The notes under the pieces: generated by a model
Databases searched by the model: none
What the model was told of the DNA's origin: nothing
The model's input: the letters and a program-made list of their open reading frames with translations, nothing else
Program-made: the position numbers and the translations under genes
Source: Ianthella basta
Taxonomy: Eukaryota; Porifera; Demospongiae; Verongiida; Ianthellidae
Direction of reading: 5' to 3'
Length of the DNA stretch: 64,000 nucleotides
Assembly: GCA_964019415.1 (NCBI GenBank)
Contig: OZ025869.1
Location: 13,138,930 to 13,202,929, forward strand
In this document: in pieces, positions 35,250 through 48,900 of the stretch
Numbering within the stretch: the first letter of the stretch is position 1
How the letters are laid out: each line of letters opens with the position of its first letter

Positions 35250-35331
35250 AGTGGTACATCTCCTCAAACTTTTCCACTGCTTTCACTCGGTCTTTTCTCT
35301 CCTGTTTAAAGGCTGATTCGAAAATATCTGC
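35250..35331 (-). pseudogene. Truncated second copy of the UBAN-like exon
   Basis: This reads ADIFESAFKQERKDRVKAVE and keeps the acceptor, but diverges after MYHLHTY and has no donor or end of the exon. It lies 414 bp from the intact copy (34744-34917), and the flanking intron sequence is duplicated with it. Confidence 0.6.
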
Positions 35332-35412
35332 CTGTGGTCGGGGCGCGCATGGGCAAAGACGCCACTCACATGTGAATGAATGACATATACCACAATCTAA
35401 ATACATGCCACT

Positions 35413-35495
35413 GGTATCTAGTAGCTGCTTCTTGAAGCAGCTTGTGAAGCACTTTAACTGCGACCGTCTGACCATCAAACGCTCCTGGTTACACT
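35413..35495 (-). pseudogene. Kinase N-lobe scrap upstream of K5
   Basis: One frame reads GAFDGQTVAVKVLHKLLQEA, matching the beta-3 lysine strand of K2 (FDGHTVAVKVLHKALWEA). It runs directly into DNA that also flanks the UBAN exon, and no glycine loop or catalytic loop remains. It marks a deletion that removed most of a K2-type kinase from K5. Confidence 0.6.
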
Positions 35496-36823
35496 GAAGA
35501 TGACAATGCACGAGCACGTGTCACACTCCCTCCAGGGGATTACCATGAATACCCAAATTGGTTGGGCCATTAATATTGCTAATGCCCGAGTGCCTTTCTG
35601 AGATGCAAGCGCCCTTTAAATTTGGTATCTGCTTTATGTATTCATGCAATAGTAACTAATATAGTCTTTCTAGTGCCCGTAGCTATAGCATCATCAGTTG
35701 TTCTGCAGCTTAAGCTGAGAATATAATAGCACCAACCATGGCATGTGTGTTGCTAGACAAAAGCTATAATAATATTATACTTCTCGATATCCCAGATTTA
35801 ATTGATCAAGCCAATGAAGCTGCTATATTATGTGTATACATGACTATATATAGCTAGCTTGAAGTGGCTATAGGGAACTAGGTTACTCTTGAATGGCATG
35901 GACTGCAACGTTACAGGTCCAAGCATGTCAGTATGCAAATGTGATATATATTTTTAGCAAAATAAAGAATAGAGTTTTGTATAAAAAAATCAATCTTCAC
36001 AGTAACATCAAACCTAAATTGATCACACGGAAAGCTTACATCACTTCACCAGCATTTGGAATCAGCCTGCCTTACACTTGCAAGCATTATCTAACCAGTG
36101 ATTCATTGACAAGACTATATAATAGTTATTGTAGCGCCTTTATAAACAGCATATTTTGGATGACAATCTCATGTGTGACCAACACAACAGGAGTACAATA
36201 CAGACGGAGGGTGATGATGGAATCCTACACGTGTGGTGCATTTGAAGAAGACAATTCTTTTGCACCAAGGTGGAAAACGTCAATTATCTTGGAGCTTTGC
36301 AGATTCCAAACAACTTTGAGTTAAGCCCTGCAAACGGGCTGCATTCTTCCAATGCAGCTTGCATGCTGTCACCGAATGTAACGTTCAATTATGATTACGT
36401 CTCTGGCCTCACATTATTGTAACATGCATATCACAGGGCTACACATACAGAGACTTTCAACTGTAAATGCATGACTACTTTAAAGCTACAAATATTTAAC
36501 AAGTAATAATATAAGCACAGGGAGGGAGTAGTGAAAAAGTCAGCTATAACTGTACGTAAAATTAATTTTTGTGCAAATGAAAGCACATTATAAACAATGT
36601 GTTTTGAAAGCCTCTGAAATTGTACCAGACACATCCTGGATTTGTTAAAATGCTACATTTAATTGCCACTGAATGTTGCAGTGTTAAAGGCACAAAGCAT
36701 TGTTCGCACTATGCAACACAGGTGGTCATATGTATCCCACATTTGGAATTTTAATGTTAAGAGAATGTCAAACTTGAACAACAATTGAATGGCATCTCCT
36801 ACTTATAAATTCATATCACATAC

Positions 36824-37964
36824 CTGGAAAAGTTGAGGTGGCGAATCTGAATTGGAGAGAACAGATGCTTCACTACTCCATTGTCTTCTCCAGAGTTGCT
36901 CTGTATGAACACAAAATACGGACACCAATCACCAATGCATAGGTGAGAGGTATACAATAAGGTATGAATGAAATAAGGATCCATTTTCATCTGAAATATG
37001 ACAGTTACATATGCATATTGCAATAACAAGTCCCTTTATCAAATACCATACATAATATTGATTTAGTGCAAATCACATTAAATAACTGCCAATGCAGCAT
37101 GTAGAAATTCTTCAGGATGGGAGGAGGAAATGCCTTTCCATGCAGAGGTATCCTATTAATGTACTTCAGCAGGAGTGCATAATTAATTTTTATTCATTAT
37201 GCCCTCCTAAATTCAGGGATTTCTACTAGGGGTGATATTAATCATGGAAGGCAATGCCACCCTGCACCCCTTAATTACATCACTGAGGAGCAAAACGACT
37301 GCATGATGTACGTATATAAGTGTGGCCAATATATAATTGCCTGATGATGTCATACTTCAAAGGTGCTGCCAAGCCAGTATTTCAGATACTGGCCTGTGGA
37401 AATGCCAGGATACCATAAGTGCTCTGGCTGCGCCCACTAAAATCAAAGGTCATTCATAAACTGTCAAACTGACTTTGTATGGGTACACTTTAACAAAACT
37501 ACTACACTGCAGAAGCCATCGTCAAATTGTGTAGCCAATTAAAGTACTTCTTGGATTCTGATGAAGTTTTACTGTTTTACCAATATCATCAGGCTTATAA
37601 TTCCAGTAGAATGTCTCAGCTAATACATGGCTAGTATCAATAGTTGACAATGTGTTAAAGCAGTGTTTGGTGAAGAATGAATCCATTCACCAAAGCACCA
37701 AATTTAAGTCCTTGTTGGCATTTTACGTCATTTCCAAGTAGAGCCCTAGAACCTACTTACCTAACACTTCTGTTAACATAGGCTCACTCACTAGCTAATG
37801 CATAGCTCTGGCTAGCTACCTAATTCTATGTTAAAATATTTACTGTACTAACCCTTGTAAGGTGACTTTTCATGGATAATGCCATCTGACACACTCCGCT
37901 TCAGTCTTTCAACCACATCAGGTTCGGCCATTGACTGCATATCTAGATTTTTCAACTCTGCCTC
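36824..37964 (-). CDS. Two orphan exons, possible 3' continuation of G3b
   Basis: Exon 37853-37964 has a good acceptor (CATAG|GAG) and donor (AAGG|GTTAGT) and reads EAELKNLDMQSMAEPDVVER..., a charged helical stretch. Exon 36824-36900 continues in phase (EQLWRRQWSSEASVL...) and ends CAG|GTATG. The first is phase 0, so the 41774-41920 exon of G3b could splice to it instead of to the stop-bearing exon at 39945-40031. No further exons were found to the left. Product unrecognised. Confidence 0.35.
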
Positions 37965-38876
37965 CTATGAGTGTGGAGAAGGGAGAGTCAGCTATCAGGC
38001 ATGTGTTTGGGAATGCACTCATGGCTATAGCCTAGGCGAATGCCCACAGACCATGAGAACGTAGCTAATTACTGTGTTAAGTCACGAGGCAGCAATGTCA
38101 TGTGACAAAATCACAGGACATGACAGGTGCTGCATTGAACAGTGGACAATACAGGCTAGGGTTGATTACTTGTCTGTAGCAAGGTAGCAAGTGAAAAGGT
38201 TGCCATTGTACAAGCAACAAGGGCACTTCATTCTAAGGTGGTAATATTGGAGGGTGACAGTTTCCTAGTGCCACCATTTTTGTGCGCTGGTATATGGTAT
38301 GGCCTTGGCCAGTTGATGCAGCATAGTACTTTGAAAATACAAAAGTGTACAAACTATTGCAACAAAAGCTTTCTTTAAAACTAGAGTGCAGATAGTGCAC
38401 ATACCCCACGCAGGAGAAGACAGTGATAACTGTGAAGCATACTATGAAAGCTTCTTGCAAATGCTGTGTCGTAGCTAATATTGGGGCTAGGAGGTGTTGA
38501 TAGCTACGTGTGACGATGCATTTTCTGTAGATTCTCAGTGTCCACATGCACAGATACAATATGTTTGTAGTAAGAACAATCTAAAATGTTCAACTAACAG
38601 AGTTTTATGTAACAAGAGAACATATATTAACATGCGACTGTCCGATGAGGAAAGGTTCACCTCCTCTCAGCTCAGAACTGACCATAAATATACATGGACA
38701 TACCCCAGTGACATTCCAAGCACTCCCCACCACACACACTGTGTACAGACTCCATTTTAGTTTCTGATTATTGATGCACACCACACACCTGGTCTTTAGT
38801 CAACATCAATCCCAAGCTGCTCTTTAAAGTTGCAACGAGCTGACTTGACAGTGTAATGATTAAGTGGAGACTACGG

Positions 38877-38879
<3 letters not shown>

Positions 38880-38959
<80 letters not shown>

Positions 38960-38964
38960 CCCCC
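38880..38964. repeat. (CA)n microsatellite
   Basis: Pure CA array in otherwise featureless DNA (38.0-39.9 kb), where I see no convincing exon. Confidence 0.95.
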
Positions 38965-39944
38965 ACACACAGACATATAGTTTAACCTTGGTTGAACATA
39001 GTTAATGGTGAAACTTGGGAGCGTTGCCACATATGGCACGAGTGGCATCAGCAATCAGCTCTGCGCATGCACAGCGCTTGCCTCATGCTGCTCCTGTGCT
39101 TAGACAGTGTTTTCTTACATATACATACTGTAAGCTTGTTGGTTTGTTTCCACAGCCTATGCCTCAGCCCATGGCCAGTCATCACTCACCCTCCTGTTCC
39201 ATACTTCATCTCCTGCCACCTTATGATTTTTCTCCGCTTTTAAAGTGTGAAAAGGTAGTGGGTCTCCCCCATGTGTGACCTAGGATGATAATAGCTGTTG
39301 TCTAGAGACCAGTACAATGGTCAGAGGTCAAAGGTCACACATTCACAGTGCAAAGGTTGCATGTGGGCAGGGCCAGCACCTTTAACACCAAGCTAAAGCA
39401 TGGTACCGAACATGGTACCAGCTCCGGCTGGCACCATGCTCTCTCTACATGGGGGTTGGTTATTGTAGCTGAGTCCTATCAGGGTAGGGTCCTGGCCTGT
39501 GTATAGCAGTATGGCCAGGCATTTTCACTTGAACCGGAGAGGGAGACGTTAAACACACACAATCTCCTCACTGTTTCTCCTGTTGAGTATTGTCTTGCTG
39601 TATCTCTGATCATATTTGTTTCTTCACTGACTGTCTCTTGCTGATCAGTGGTAGAGCCTTGTGCAGTGTCCTACCAACAGTTAAAGGAAATATGAAGGTG
39701 TATGAAGGCACATTGCATAAAGATGTGCTTTGCATACACACTATCACCCAATTACACTACAGGATGAAATGGTTTCTAACCCATCAATTACGTAACAGTT
39801 TCACACATTAATGAAAATGGCAATGGAACTGATCCTCAAGTTTTGTATAATTATGGTACCTTGTATACACCACTAATACAAGACTGACCATGGCTACACA
39901 CATGTTTCTTTCATGCATGCACAAAAGGCTTTCCAACTGCACGT

Positions 39945-42900
39945 TCACACTGTTTCAGTGGTTGAGGCTTCCTGTTTGCTGTAAGCTGATTTTCTAAGCA
40001 ATTCTTTCAGCTCATCAGTACCAGGCTCTTGCTGTGCAGTGACTATATAGCTGCTGGAAACAGTGATGGCACGCCAGACTCTGGCATAGATGATGATATG
40101 CAATGTGTACTACGATTGACATGACTGTACCATCACCATCACTGTCATTCTGCCTAAGTGCCAAACAGTGTCTTAGGTCAATTCTTTACTTAAAGCAGCC
40201 TCAAAATATTTCATGCCAGTGGCTGGTCAAACTAGTAGTAGACAAAAATCCTGACTGGGGAAACTCCACTAGCCTCATCACTGGATTTCCGCCAAAGTGC
40301 TAAACAGTGTTGGTTGTCGCAAAATTAGTTTCAACTCAATCTAGAGCCATCGATCAACAGTGGTACTAGTAGATCAAACATTACATGGCATGTTAGTTAA
40401 GTAAAGGTTAAATGCTGACCCAGAGTGCCTCTGAGATTTAGATCACTAAGCTTGAGGGTGTGAAATGCCCGAGTGCCAATTGCAAGTGGTCTAAAACTTC
40501 ATAGACACCATTAGTCAGCATTTAAGTGTTATACGTACATCAAAATTATTGGGCAGGTGCATGGCACAAAAGGTCAAAGATCGCCACAATGAATAGCACA
40601 CGCAAACAATCATGTTTCCAGGAAAGTCGGATTATTGCATCATATGTACGTACCTGTGGTATAGTCCTAACATCCTGGCCAAGTTTGAAACCCCTAGTCC
40701 TTTCCTGTGCTTCAAACCAGGAAGAATAGTTACGCCGTCACCATGTTTATGGATATAATAACGGAAGGTTTACAGGCCGTTTTCTCATTGCACTGAGTGT
40801 ATTTCGTACTTTGAGCGAGCATATCTCGGTAATGGGAGCAGCTATTGAAGCGCGACAAAGTGCAACAGAGAGCCCATCTACTGTGCTTTCGCCCAGTACT
40901 GCTAACTCAAAATCGACCATCCCTTTTCTCAGATCTGCTCAGTTATAAGTTTGTCTGGCACATTTTCATCCACCATTGATTAAGGACCAAGATAAAATTG
41001 GGCTAAACAGTTGTTAATTCGCTGACAATGAACATGTGTACATGTCTCTTAATTTACTGAGCTAGTGGAATTCCCAATCCCCAATCATCAGCTGCTCAAA
41101 AATTAGCATTTTAGATCACATTATAGTGTAGGCACCATAAGATCTATGAGAACAAGGGTCACTTAGTCTCACATAGTCAGATCGCCATTTTGCCACACAG
41201 ACTCCGCCCTCCCAAAAGACGGTCTGGAGACTAACTTTCTCCTTTTTGTTATGGCAGTCTACCGTAAGTTCGGACCGTTGGTAAATGATGACCCCATATT
41301 TGGACGCAAGGTTAACCAATCACCATGTCTTTAGTTTGAGGTTGCCGTTGCTCATAGAAAGCAGTACACAGATGGAATCAGCTTAGCCGCATTCCCTAGC
41401 CCCGTTTGCATTGCAAATGATGTACTCAGTCGTCCCACCTCTCCTGAGAGTAGACGTATGAAGCTCCTTTCCATATTTTGTTTGCATGTACACACGGAAA
41501 TCGACTTCTAGCTGCGTTCCTCAGCTTCCGGCTGCAGGTACAGCTGTCGTCGGTGCAATACGGTGACAGATTGCATCTTTGACAATGTCAGACTGCATCG
41601 ATGACTGTCTGCTTCGATCTACTGCAAGTCTGGTGAAAGATTTGGCGATTGATTAACCTCGCGCCCAAATATGGGGTTATCAATTATCAACGGAAGATAG
41701 ATGTGTATTAAAGAAGTGCAGGCTATATAAAAATAAGAATGTGCAAATTTGTGAGCTGCTGGATGTCACTTACAAGAACCTTCTCCAGTTGCAACATTTG
41801 CTTTTCGAGCTCTTCCCCCTTTATCCCTAAATCTGATCTTTCTTCTTCCAGAATCTTAATCTTGGCCTCCAGCTGTGATTCCCTGTTTCTAGTTAGTGAC
41901 TCCTGCTGCAAAGCAGCATTCTGTTTTGTGCAAAAAGAAAAACGTAGTTTAAGTATGAATACTATCTGCTGTGAACAGTAGTAACTGTTGTTTAAACTAG
42001 CTTTAGTCACTTGCAGCTGTTTGTGTATAAAAGTACACATCACTATAACCTGAAAAAGCACAAATTTGCATGCTCATGCAGCTGCAGATGATGCAAAGTT
42101 TGGACAATTGCTAATTCCATTACTATTTTTAACCTGCTATTGCAACAAGATAATTACACTTAAGGATCCAGATCAGCAAGATGTCAACCATGCTTGTACT
42201 ATACAAATGCATAATTACCTGGGCACTCAAAGATTGTGCTAGCCTTTCATCCAAACTAGTTATCTCCTCTTGTTGCTGCTCTTCCTTCTTCCGGGAAGCC
42301 ACTAATTTGGTCTTAAGAGCTACATTATCCATAAAAAGGTTTGCAACTTTCCTTTCCATGTCCTTCACTTTCTCCTCTAGTTCTCTTACCCTGGAGTGCA
42401 TCTCATCATGAGCACCAACACCAGTGCCCTCTGGTTGTTTGACTGCATCATCAGACTGTGTGAGGACAAGCAGAGCATACAGCACTAATCAAACCAAGAT
42501 GCTTAATCAATTAGATCCCATAGAGCAGTTTCATGTGACGTCAAGTGAAATTGTCAGTCGGCCTGTTGGTGTACAGGTGAAAGATTGCAAAATGGTGTTG
42601 TGCATAATGACTGGTTGTTTGAAGCGTTCAGACCGCGATAAAGATGTTTATTTCTTTGGAATTCCATCAGTTCTAACATGCTTAGGTAAGAAGGACTACG
42701 AGTTGAGCAAAAGGCAAAGAGATGTGTTCCTAGCAGCTACATCACGAGAAGATTTGACTGAAAGTATACTGAGGAACGGCCGTGTATCTTCAAGGCACTT
42801 TGTATTGGGCAAGCCAACTGACCTATATGATGAAGCCAAACCAGATTGGCTAATTACGTTTAAACTTGGTTGGATAGAGGAACAGTGTAAGTGGCGAGGC

Positions 42901-45900
42901 AACTACAGAAAGATGTGAGAGGAAGAAGGCTAAGACAAAAGCTGCTGCTAGACGGGAGGAAGAACAAATCTTGCATTCCACAGGTATGTCTTTCACTACT
43001 ACTCATGTTGCTAATGCTCTTGTATGCTGTCATACTGCAGATGTGGAGGAGGGTGAAATGTTAGTGGGACTGTAGAGGGCTCAACACAAATGGAGTTAAC
43101 TAGCGTTGCTATAGCAGATTTGGAAGAAGAGTTGAGTAGGTATTGTCGTGCAGTTGATGATCTTTTAAGTGTAGACAAAATAGTACTTGCCTCCACTTTC
43201 TGAAGAGGCAATGCAATCTGATGAATGTGTTGTATTTTATACGGGCTTGCCGAACTATCAAACTTAAAGTGTGTGTTTGATCATACTGTGCAGCTCATAT
43301 ACCATCACCAGAGGGCACCAAACTGACTCCATTTCAGGAGTTTATGGCTGTAATGCAAACAAGTATTTCGAGTTAAAAAACTCGTGGGGCGCCAGGGCGC
43401 CCCTGAACCTCGAACTACTTGCTAGCAATTTTCCCATGTACGTTCAGTAAATCAGATAGTTGGGGGTACAGTATTGTTGTTGGCCTGAAAGATACATCAA
43501 GACACACTAGACCGTTGGGTTTGCAAGAGTTTCAAGTCTCCAGAGCAGCCAGTCATATCCAGTGAAAGCATCCCTACCAAACTGTCAAATGTTTGCCTAC
43601 TGCTTTTGATCTATATGACATTCTAAATGAGCAATTGTTACTTTGTGCCTGGAGGAGGAGTGTGCTGGCTAAAAGGCTACCCTATGATGACTATATGAGC
43701 GAATCATGGCTATAATTATGTGTCATGACTCGCTGGTCCTCCATTATTGGCCTACGGGTCACTAGACTTCTGTTGTATTTAGGGCTGTACCTCGCAGAAA
43801 AACAGTTACGTAAGCTTCCTACCACAATAATATTACTTAAACATGTTCTAGAAACACTTTGCGTTCTTTGGATACACGGCGAAATCTAAAGAGAATGGTT
43901 TTGAGCCTAGCAAACAGAAAGCGTCGAGCGCGCGGCCATTTTACAATGTCCGTCAGTGATAATTGGAGCTGTATCTCGCAGAAGAGACGTTCCTTAGGCT
44001 TTTTATTAGTATCACTCTATTAACACATGTTTATGACCACATTTCGTTCGATTCAAACACGGCGAAACGTCATTAGAGAGGATTTAAAGCTTTGTAAAGA
44101 ACGACGTGAGCGCCGCCATTTGCAAAATGACAGAAATATATATATATATATATATATACGAACATGAAGCCATACGAAGACCTAAATCTGAAAACAATAT
44201 AGGGGCGCCTTTGGCGCCCCAAAAATTCATTCGAACTGCCCAAGCCAGGATCCCATGCATCATTTAAGTGTGTCACAGGCTACAATATCACAAATCCTGC
44301 TGAAATGGTTAACAGAAATAGATAATAGTTTATGAAGGTTGATTATGTGGCCAGATTGAGAAGCTGTACAGGAGTCCATGCTTCCCTTTGTCTGCTCTAG
44401 ATCTGCCATACTAGGGTACGTAACTTTCTGCAGTCAGGTCAGTACCACTTTTCTTTTGGAACAGATACCTTATGACATTATACGTAAAACCATTCGATTG
44501 TGCATCCTGCATTCTCACGTGCTATCATCTTGCCTACTTCAGGTCCTTCACAATAGCAGTATGTCTTTGGCGCTGCATCTCCAGTGCTGGTGCATGGAAG
44601 GAGTCTCCACCTGTGATGTTGTGCTACTGTTGTCTGCTCTATACCACTTCCCAAGCTACTCTGGTAGTATGCATGTTTTGAAAACTCCATTGCTGTTGAC
44701 ACGCTAATGTCCCAGAATTCTTGGTCTTTGGTGATTCTTTGAAAGTGCAGGTCTAGGGTTTCATTCAATGTGAAGGTGCACACACAAAGGTCACAATACT
44801 CTAGGTCACAAACAAACAGCTGACACTGAATCTGGTGATAGTAGGAATGCTTAAGATCAATACAATGCAACCCAACAGAATTCTTCTTGAACTTCTTGTC
44901 GGCAGCTGCAACTTCAATAGCCTTGTTTCAAAGACAGTAGGGCCATTTGATCTCCAACACTCCTCTTCCACAGCACTTGCAGCTTACAATACCATCTGGG
45001 GAAGCCCTAAATCAAGGCCACTGTGGGTTGATTACCAACCCTCTGTCGCTGACAAGAAATTGAGCAAGAGTGGCTCGTACGCCCTTATGGATCATAGAAG
45101 TGACTGCAAGCAAAATACAAGTGTCTGCTTACAATTCTTGTTTTCCTCATCTGCTTGCGCATGCAAAGAATCGAGAGCTGGGCCACAAACATCCCACAGC
45201 CGTCCTACCAAACAGCACCATAGAATACAACACCCAATATATCAACATGGTCTGCGAAGGAAGCCAGGAAAGCCAACGAAAGGCAAAGTAGGGTGCTCGT
45301 ACGTAGCCACCATTTTTAAGGTTGGGTTCACAGACTCTCTCTGCCCAATGGCGCTTGCGCTTGGGTGTAGACACTAGACTAACAGTACTATATGAACAAT
45401 AACTGTGTAAACATCACTATAACCTGAAACTTTACTCACGTACAAGATGCAACTGCAAATGATATAAAGTTTGGACAGCTGCTATATACTCATTTAACAT
45501 ATTACTGTAACAATTAATGTAATGTCTTTAGTGATAGAGAAACTCAAGATTCCCTTTCCTTAGTTCACTTGATGGAATAACTTGAAGGTAGGTCTCGCCA
45601 CTACCAAGTTCTCCAGTCTTTTACATCCTAGTACACTCTCTAAAAGGAAAGTTTTAACTGCTTGTAGGACTTCAAATCCTCTACCCTAGTGCAGACTCAA
45701 GCGGCGTCGACGCTATATTCAGTATGAGAGGCCGCTGACAGCCTTTTTCTTGCTACGCTTTTTGCTTTTCGCCTTGTGCTCCGAGAAGAGCGTGTTCTCT
45801 GTTTTCCGTAGTAACTTCACTCATGTTCGTTCGGTAAATTCATTTGACAGCGAATGAATTCAAGCACTAATCGCTTCTGTTTGAATCGTAACAAATCAGT

Positions 45901-48900
45901 TATAACATGGCCGCTCTGCCACTTAGCTGATTTATTGCACTCGGCGCTTCGCACCCTCGTGTGATAAATCAGCCAGCGCCCTCGCTGCCATGTAATAACT
46001 AGTACATAGAAACTGTTTACACTTAAGGATCCAGATCAACAATATAGCAACCATGCTTGTACTACACAAATGAATGTTTACCTGGGCACTCAAAGACTGC
46101 ACTAGCCTTTTCTTCAAACTGGTAATCTCCTCCTGCTGCTGCCCTTCCGTCTGCTGACTAGCTGTTAATTTGGTCTGAAGAGCTACATTATCCATAAAAA
46201 GGTTCTTATTCTTCCGTTCCATGTCCTTCACTATTTCCTCTAGTTCTCTTACCCTGCAGTGTGTCTCATCATGAGTACCAACACCAGTGCCCTCCAGTTG
46301 TTTGACTACATCATCAGACTGTGTGAGAACAAGCAGAGCATCAAATCACTATGCCTAGTGCCATGCATGCATGCTTCAAAATTAGCATTTGTAGTAACCA
46401 ATCATGGTCTTTATACAGTGAAACCTGCCCAAAAGCAAAAACCTGTGATTCAGTTATAACTGGCAATAATAGAGAGGTGGCTGCATCACTGAGGTAAAAC
46501 TGCAATGTTTTAGTCTCATTATGGACCATTAAGGCTGGCTGTTAGACTTGCTTACACACTGACTATCTTAGACAGGTTTAACGCAAGTACTGAATGAACT
46601 ACTTTGAAGATCACAGGTTACAGTATCAGATGTCATGTTCATGACATCTATTTAGGAATGTGCCCAGTTCAAATGGCGTCTCCTATCTTAATGTATTTGC
46701 ATGCTTCGGCAAAACGTGCCAAACGGTGGTGGGAAAAAACAATTTAAGGCCATGGATAGGCTTCTTTGGATGTATTGAAGTTGGCAGCACACCCTAAGGC
46801 AACCTGGAGTTCACATAGGAGAAAAGTGTCATAGGCTGCTTGTATCTCATTTGTTCTTTGGACGTGGATATTGGTCCGGCAGCCAGCTCATCAAAATGAT
46901 ATAAAATCAACCCCAACCCTAACACTAAATAATTTATACAGGATATGTATAATATTGCAACCTACGGTGTTGTTTTATACTATTTTGCTGAGCTGGCTGC
47001 TGGACCTATAACCATTTTGTTGTTCTTTTCATAATCTTATTCTCCTTCACACAGAATTTTTGCGTGCTCCTAGCGCACAACACAGGGCACTTATGAACCC
47101 ACGTCATGTACGAGGACTTACATACCTAGGTCAAGGACTAGGATCTGAGCATCAGTGGCAATCTGAAAAGTACAGCGCTGCAGCAGGCAGGCAATTTGTT
47201 CTCCCCATGCATTAAAGATACCCCAATGCCGCCATTTTGTTGCACTGGTATACCACACGGTACATGGCAGCCGCTTCATCTAAAGTGGTATAACTGTGCT
47301 CGATGCTCTGCACAGTCTTTAGCTAATTGAAGGAAGGGGTATTAGTTAGCGCTGGTATCAATCTGACGTAACCACAGTCTTTTGGATACGTAAAAACTGT
47401 ACAAACTTCATTTAGAATTAATAGGGATTTAGGAATGGCCAGCAGAAAAAGCATAGAAACAAGCAACAGTAACTCAACACCATGATGAACCACATTGCCA
47501 TGAAGTTCGCTATGCATTCCTAATTTCCTTGTAGCTGCATAGAACTAGCTAGCTAGACATTTGGGCCCATGTAGCTGTACAAGGAAACTAGGAATGCAGA
47601 GTGAACTTCACGGTAATGTGGTTCATCATGGTGTTGAGTTACTGTACGTTGCTTGTTTCTATGCTTTTTCTGCTGGCCATTCCTAAATCCCTTTTAATTC
47701 TAAAGGAATTTTTATACACTAGTTTGTTATATGGCGCTCTTGCACAGTTAAGTATGTAATTCTTCACTTTCCTTAGATGGTTGTATGCACGACTGCAACA
47801 ATTCCATCGTTATGTGAATTGTTAAATCCTTGCAATAACCATTTACAATGCATTCTGGCGATGCACATACCAAATAGATCGAGGCATTCTTACCTACATA
47901 CAATACTAGGGTCTTTCAAGTAGAGACATTGCTCTCATTGAACACATCACAGCAACTTACACTTGTAGCAAGAGTCTCAGCATCCTTTGTTTCTGGTACT
48001 GAAGATTGTGGGTTGGGCACAAGCTCATCTGAATGAAAATTACACAAACCACACAGTCTGATATGGGTTCACTAGTTGGCAAATATACCATCACATATAT
48101 CCCGTTGCCATGGGTAACTTGGGATATCACTGTCATCACTATGGCTCCATACTGCAAACATGCTGTTTTACTCGTTTCCATATCAGATAGTGTGCACTAA
48201 TTGTTCTAACACCAGGAATATTTTGTAGATCACGCTTGCACATTGGGTGTACATATGTGTGTATGTGTCTGTATGGGGGCTGTGAGTGTAGGACAGTGCC
48301 CTGCCAATTATGTGCAGGTGACATCTATCATGTGTGCATAAACTATTAAAATTGCTAACCATGTGAAGGCCAGTGGACAATCCTTCTGGCGCTGAGTGAC
48401 TGTCCAGACAAAGGCTCCTGAATGTCATAATAGCAAAATGGAGACTCTCTAGAGGCCACTGACCACAATTATTGACAAAGCACAAACATGCACTCCATAT
48501 GTTCATGCTTAGTCTATGTCATGAAACAAAATGGAGGTACGTACATTAAATACACTGCATGTACAGTTGTCACATAATGTATAAGAAAGGTTAAGAAGTG
48601 GTGTAGCTATATACAGTAACAAAAAGGAGTCATTGTAGGTTGTTATTGCTACAGTAGAAGGGTTAGAAAGGTGCTGTCATGCTACTATAAGAATAGCAAG
48701 TAGTGTATGTCATGCACACAACTACCTACCTTTGTGTCAAAATCAATCAAGCAGTAAGTCTGGTACGGGATGATCTATAAGATGTACACAACACAACAAA
48801 AATGAAATCACTGGAATACAAAGGGGTGCATTATGCAAGACCCCCACCTCTGTCACTCTCAGCAGATCTACAGTGAAGGCTTTCCTCTTGGTCAGCAGTG

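Noticed and set aside
35893-36324. Plus-strand open frame of 143 codons
   Set aside because: No recognisable domain, AT-rich composition, no splice context, and not conserved in any paralogous region.
36811-36900. Resemblance of HLFSPIQIRHLNFS to the start of flavin oxidoreductases
   Set aside because: This frame is not the one that joins in phase to the neighbouring exon, and nothing else of such an enzyme follows.
39380-39560. Possible SINE-like sequence ending GAGAGGGAGACGTTAAAC
   Set aside because: No second copy in the window and no tRNA-like A/B boxes that I could identify.
44835-45377. Plus-strand open frame of 180 codons
   Set aside because: It is antisense to the YqaJ-like relic, whose motifs are recognisable on the minus strand.
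48139-48506. Minus-strand frames upstream of the 47963-48028 exon
   Set aside because: They run through splice acceptor sequence and lack support; only the 66-nt exon fits the G3b phase.
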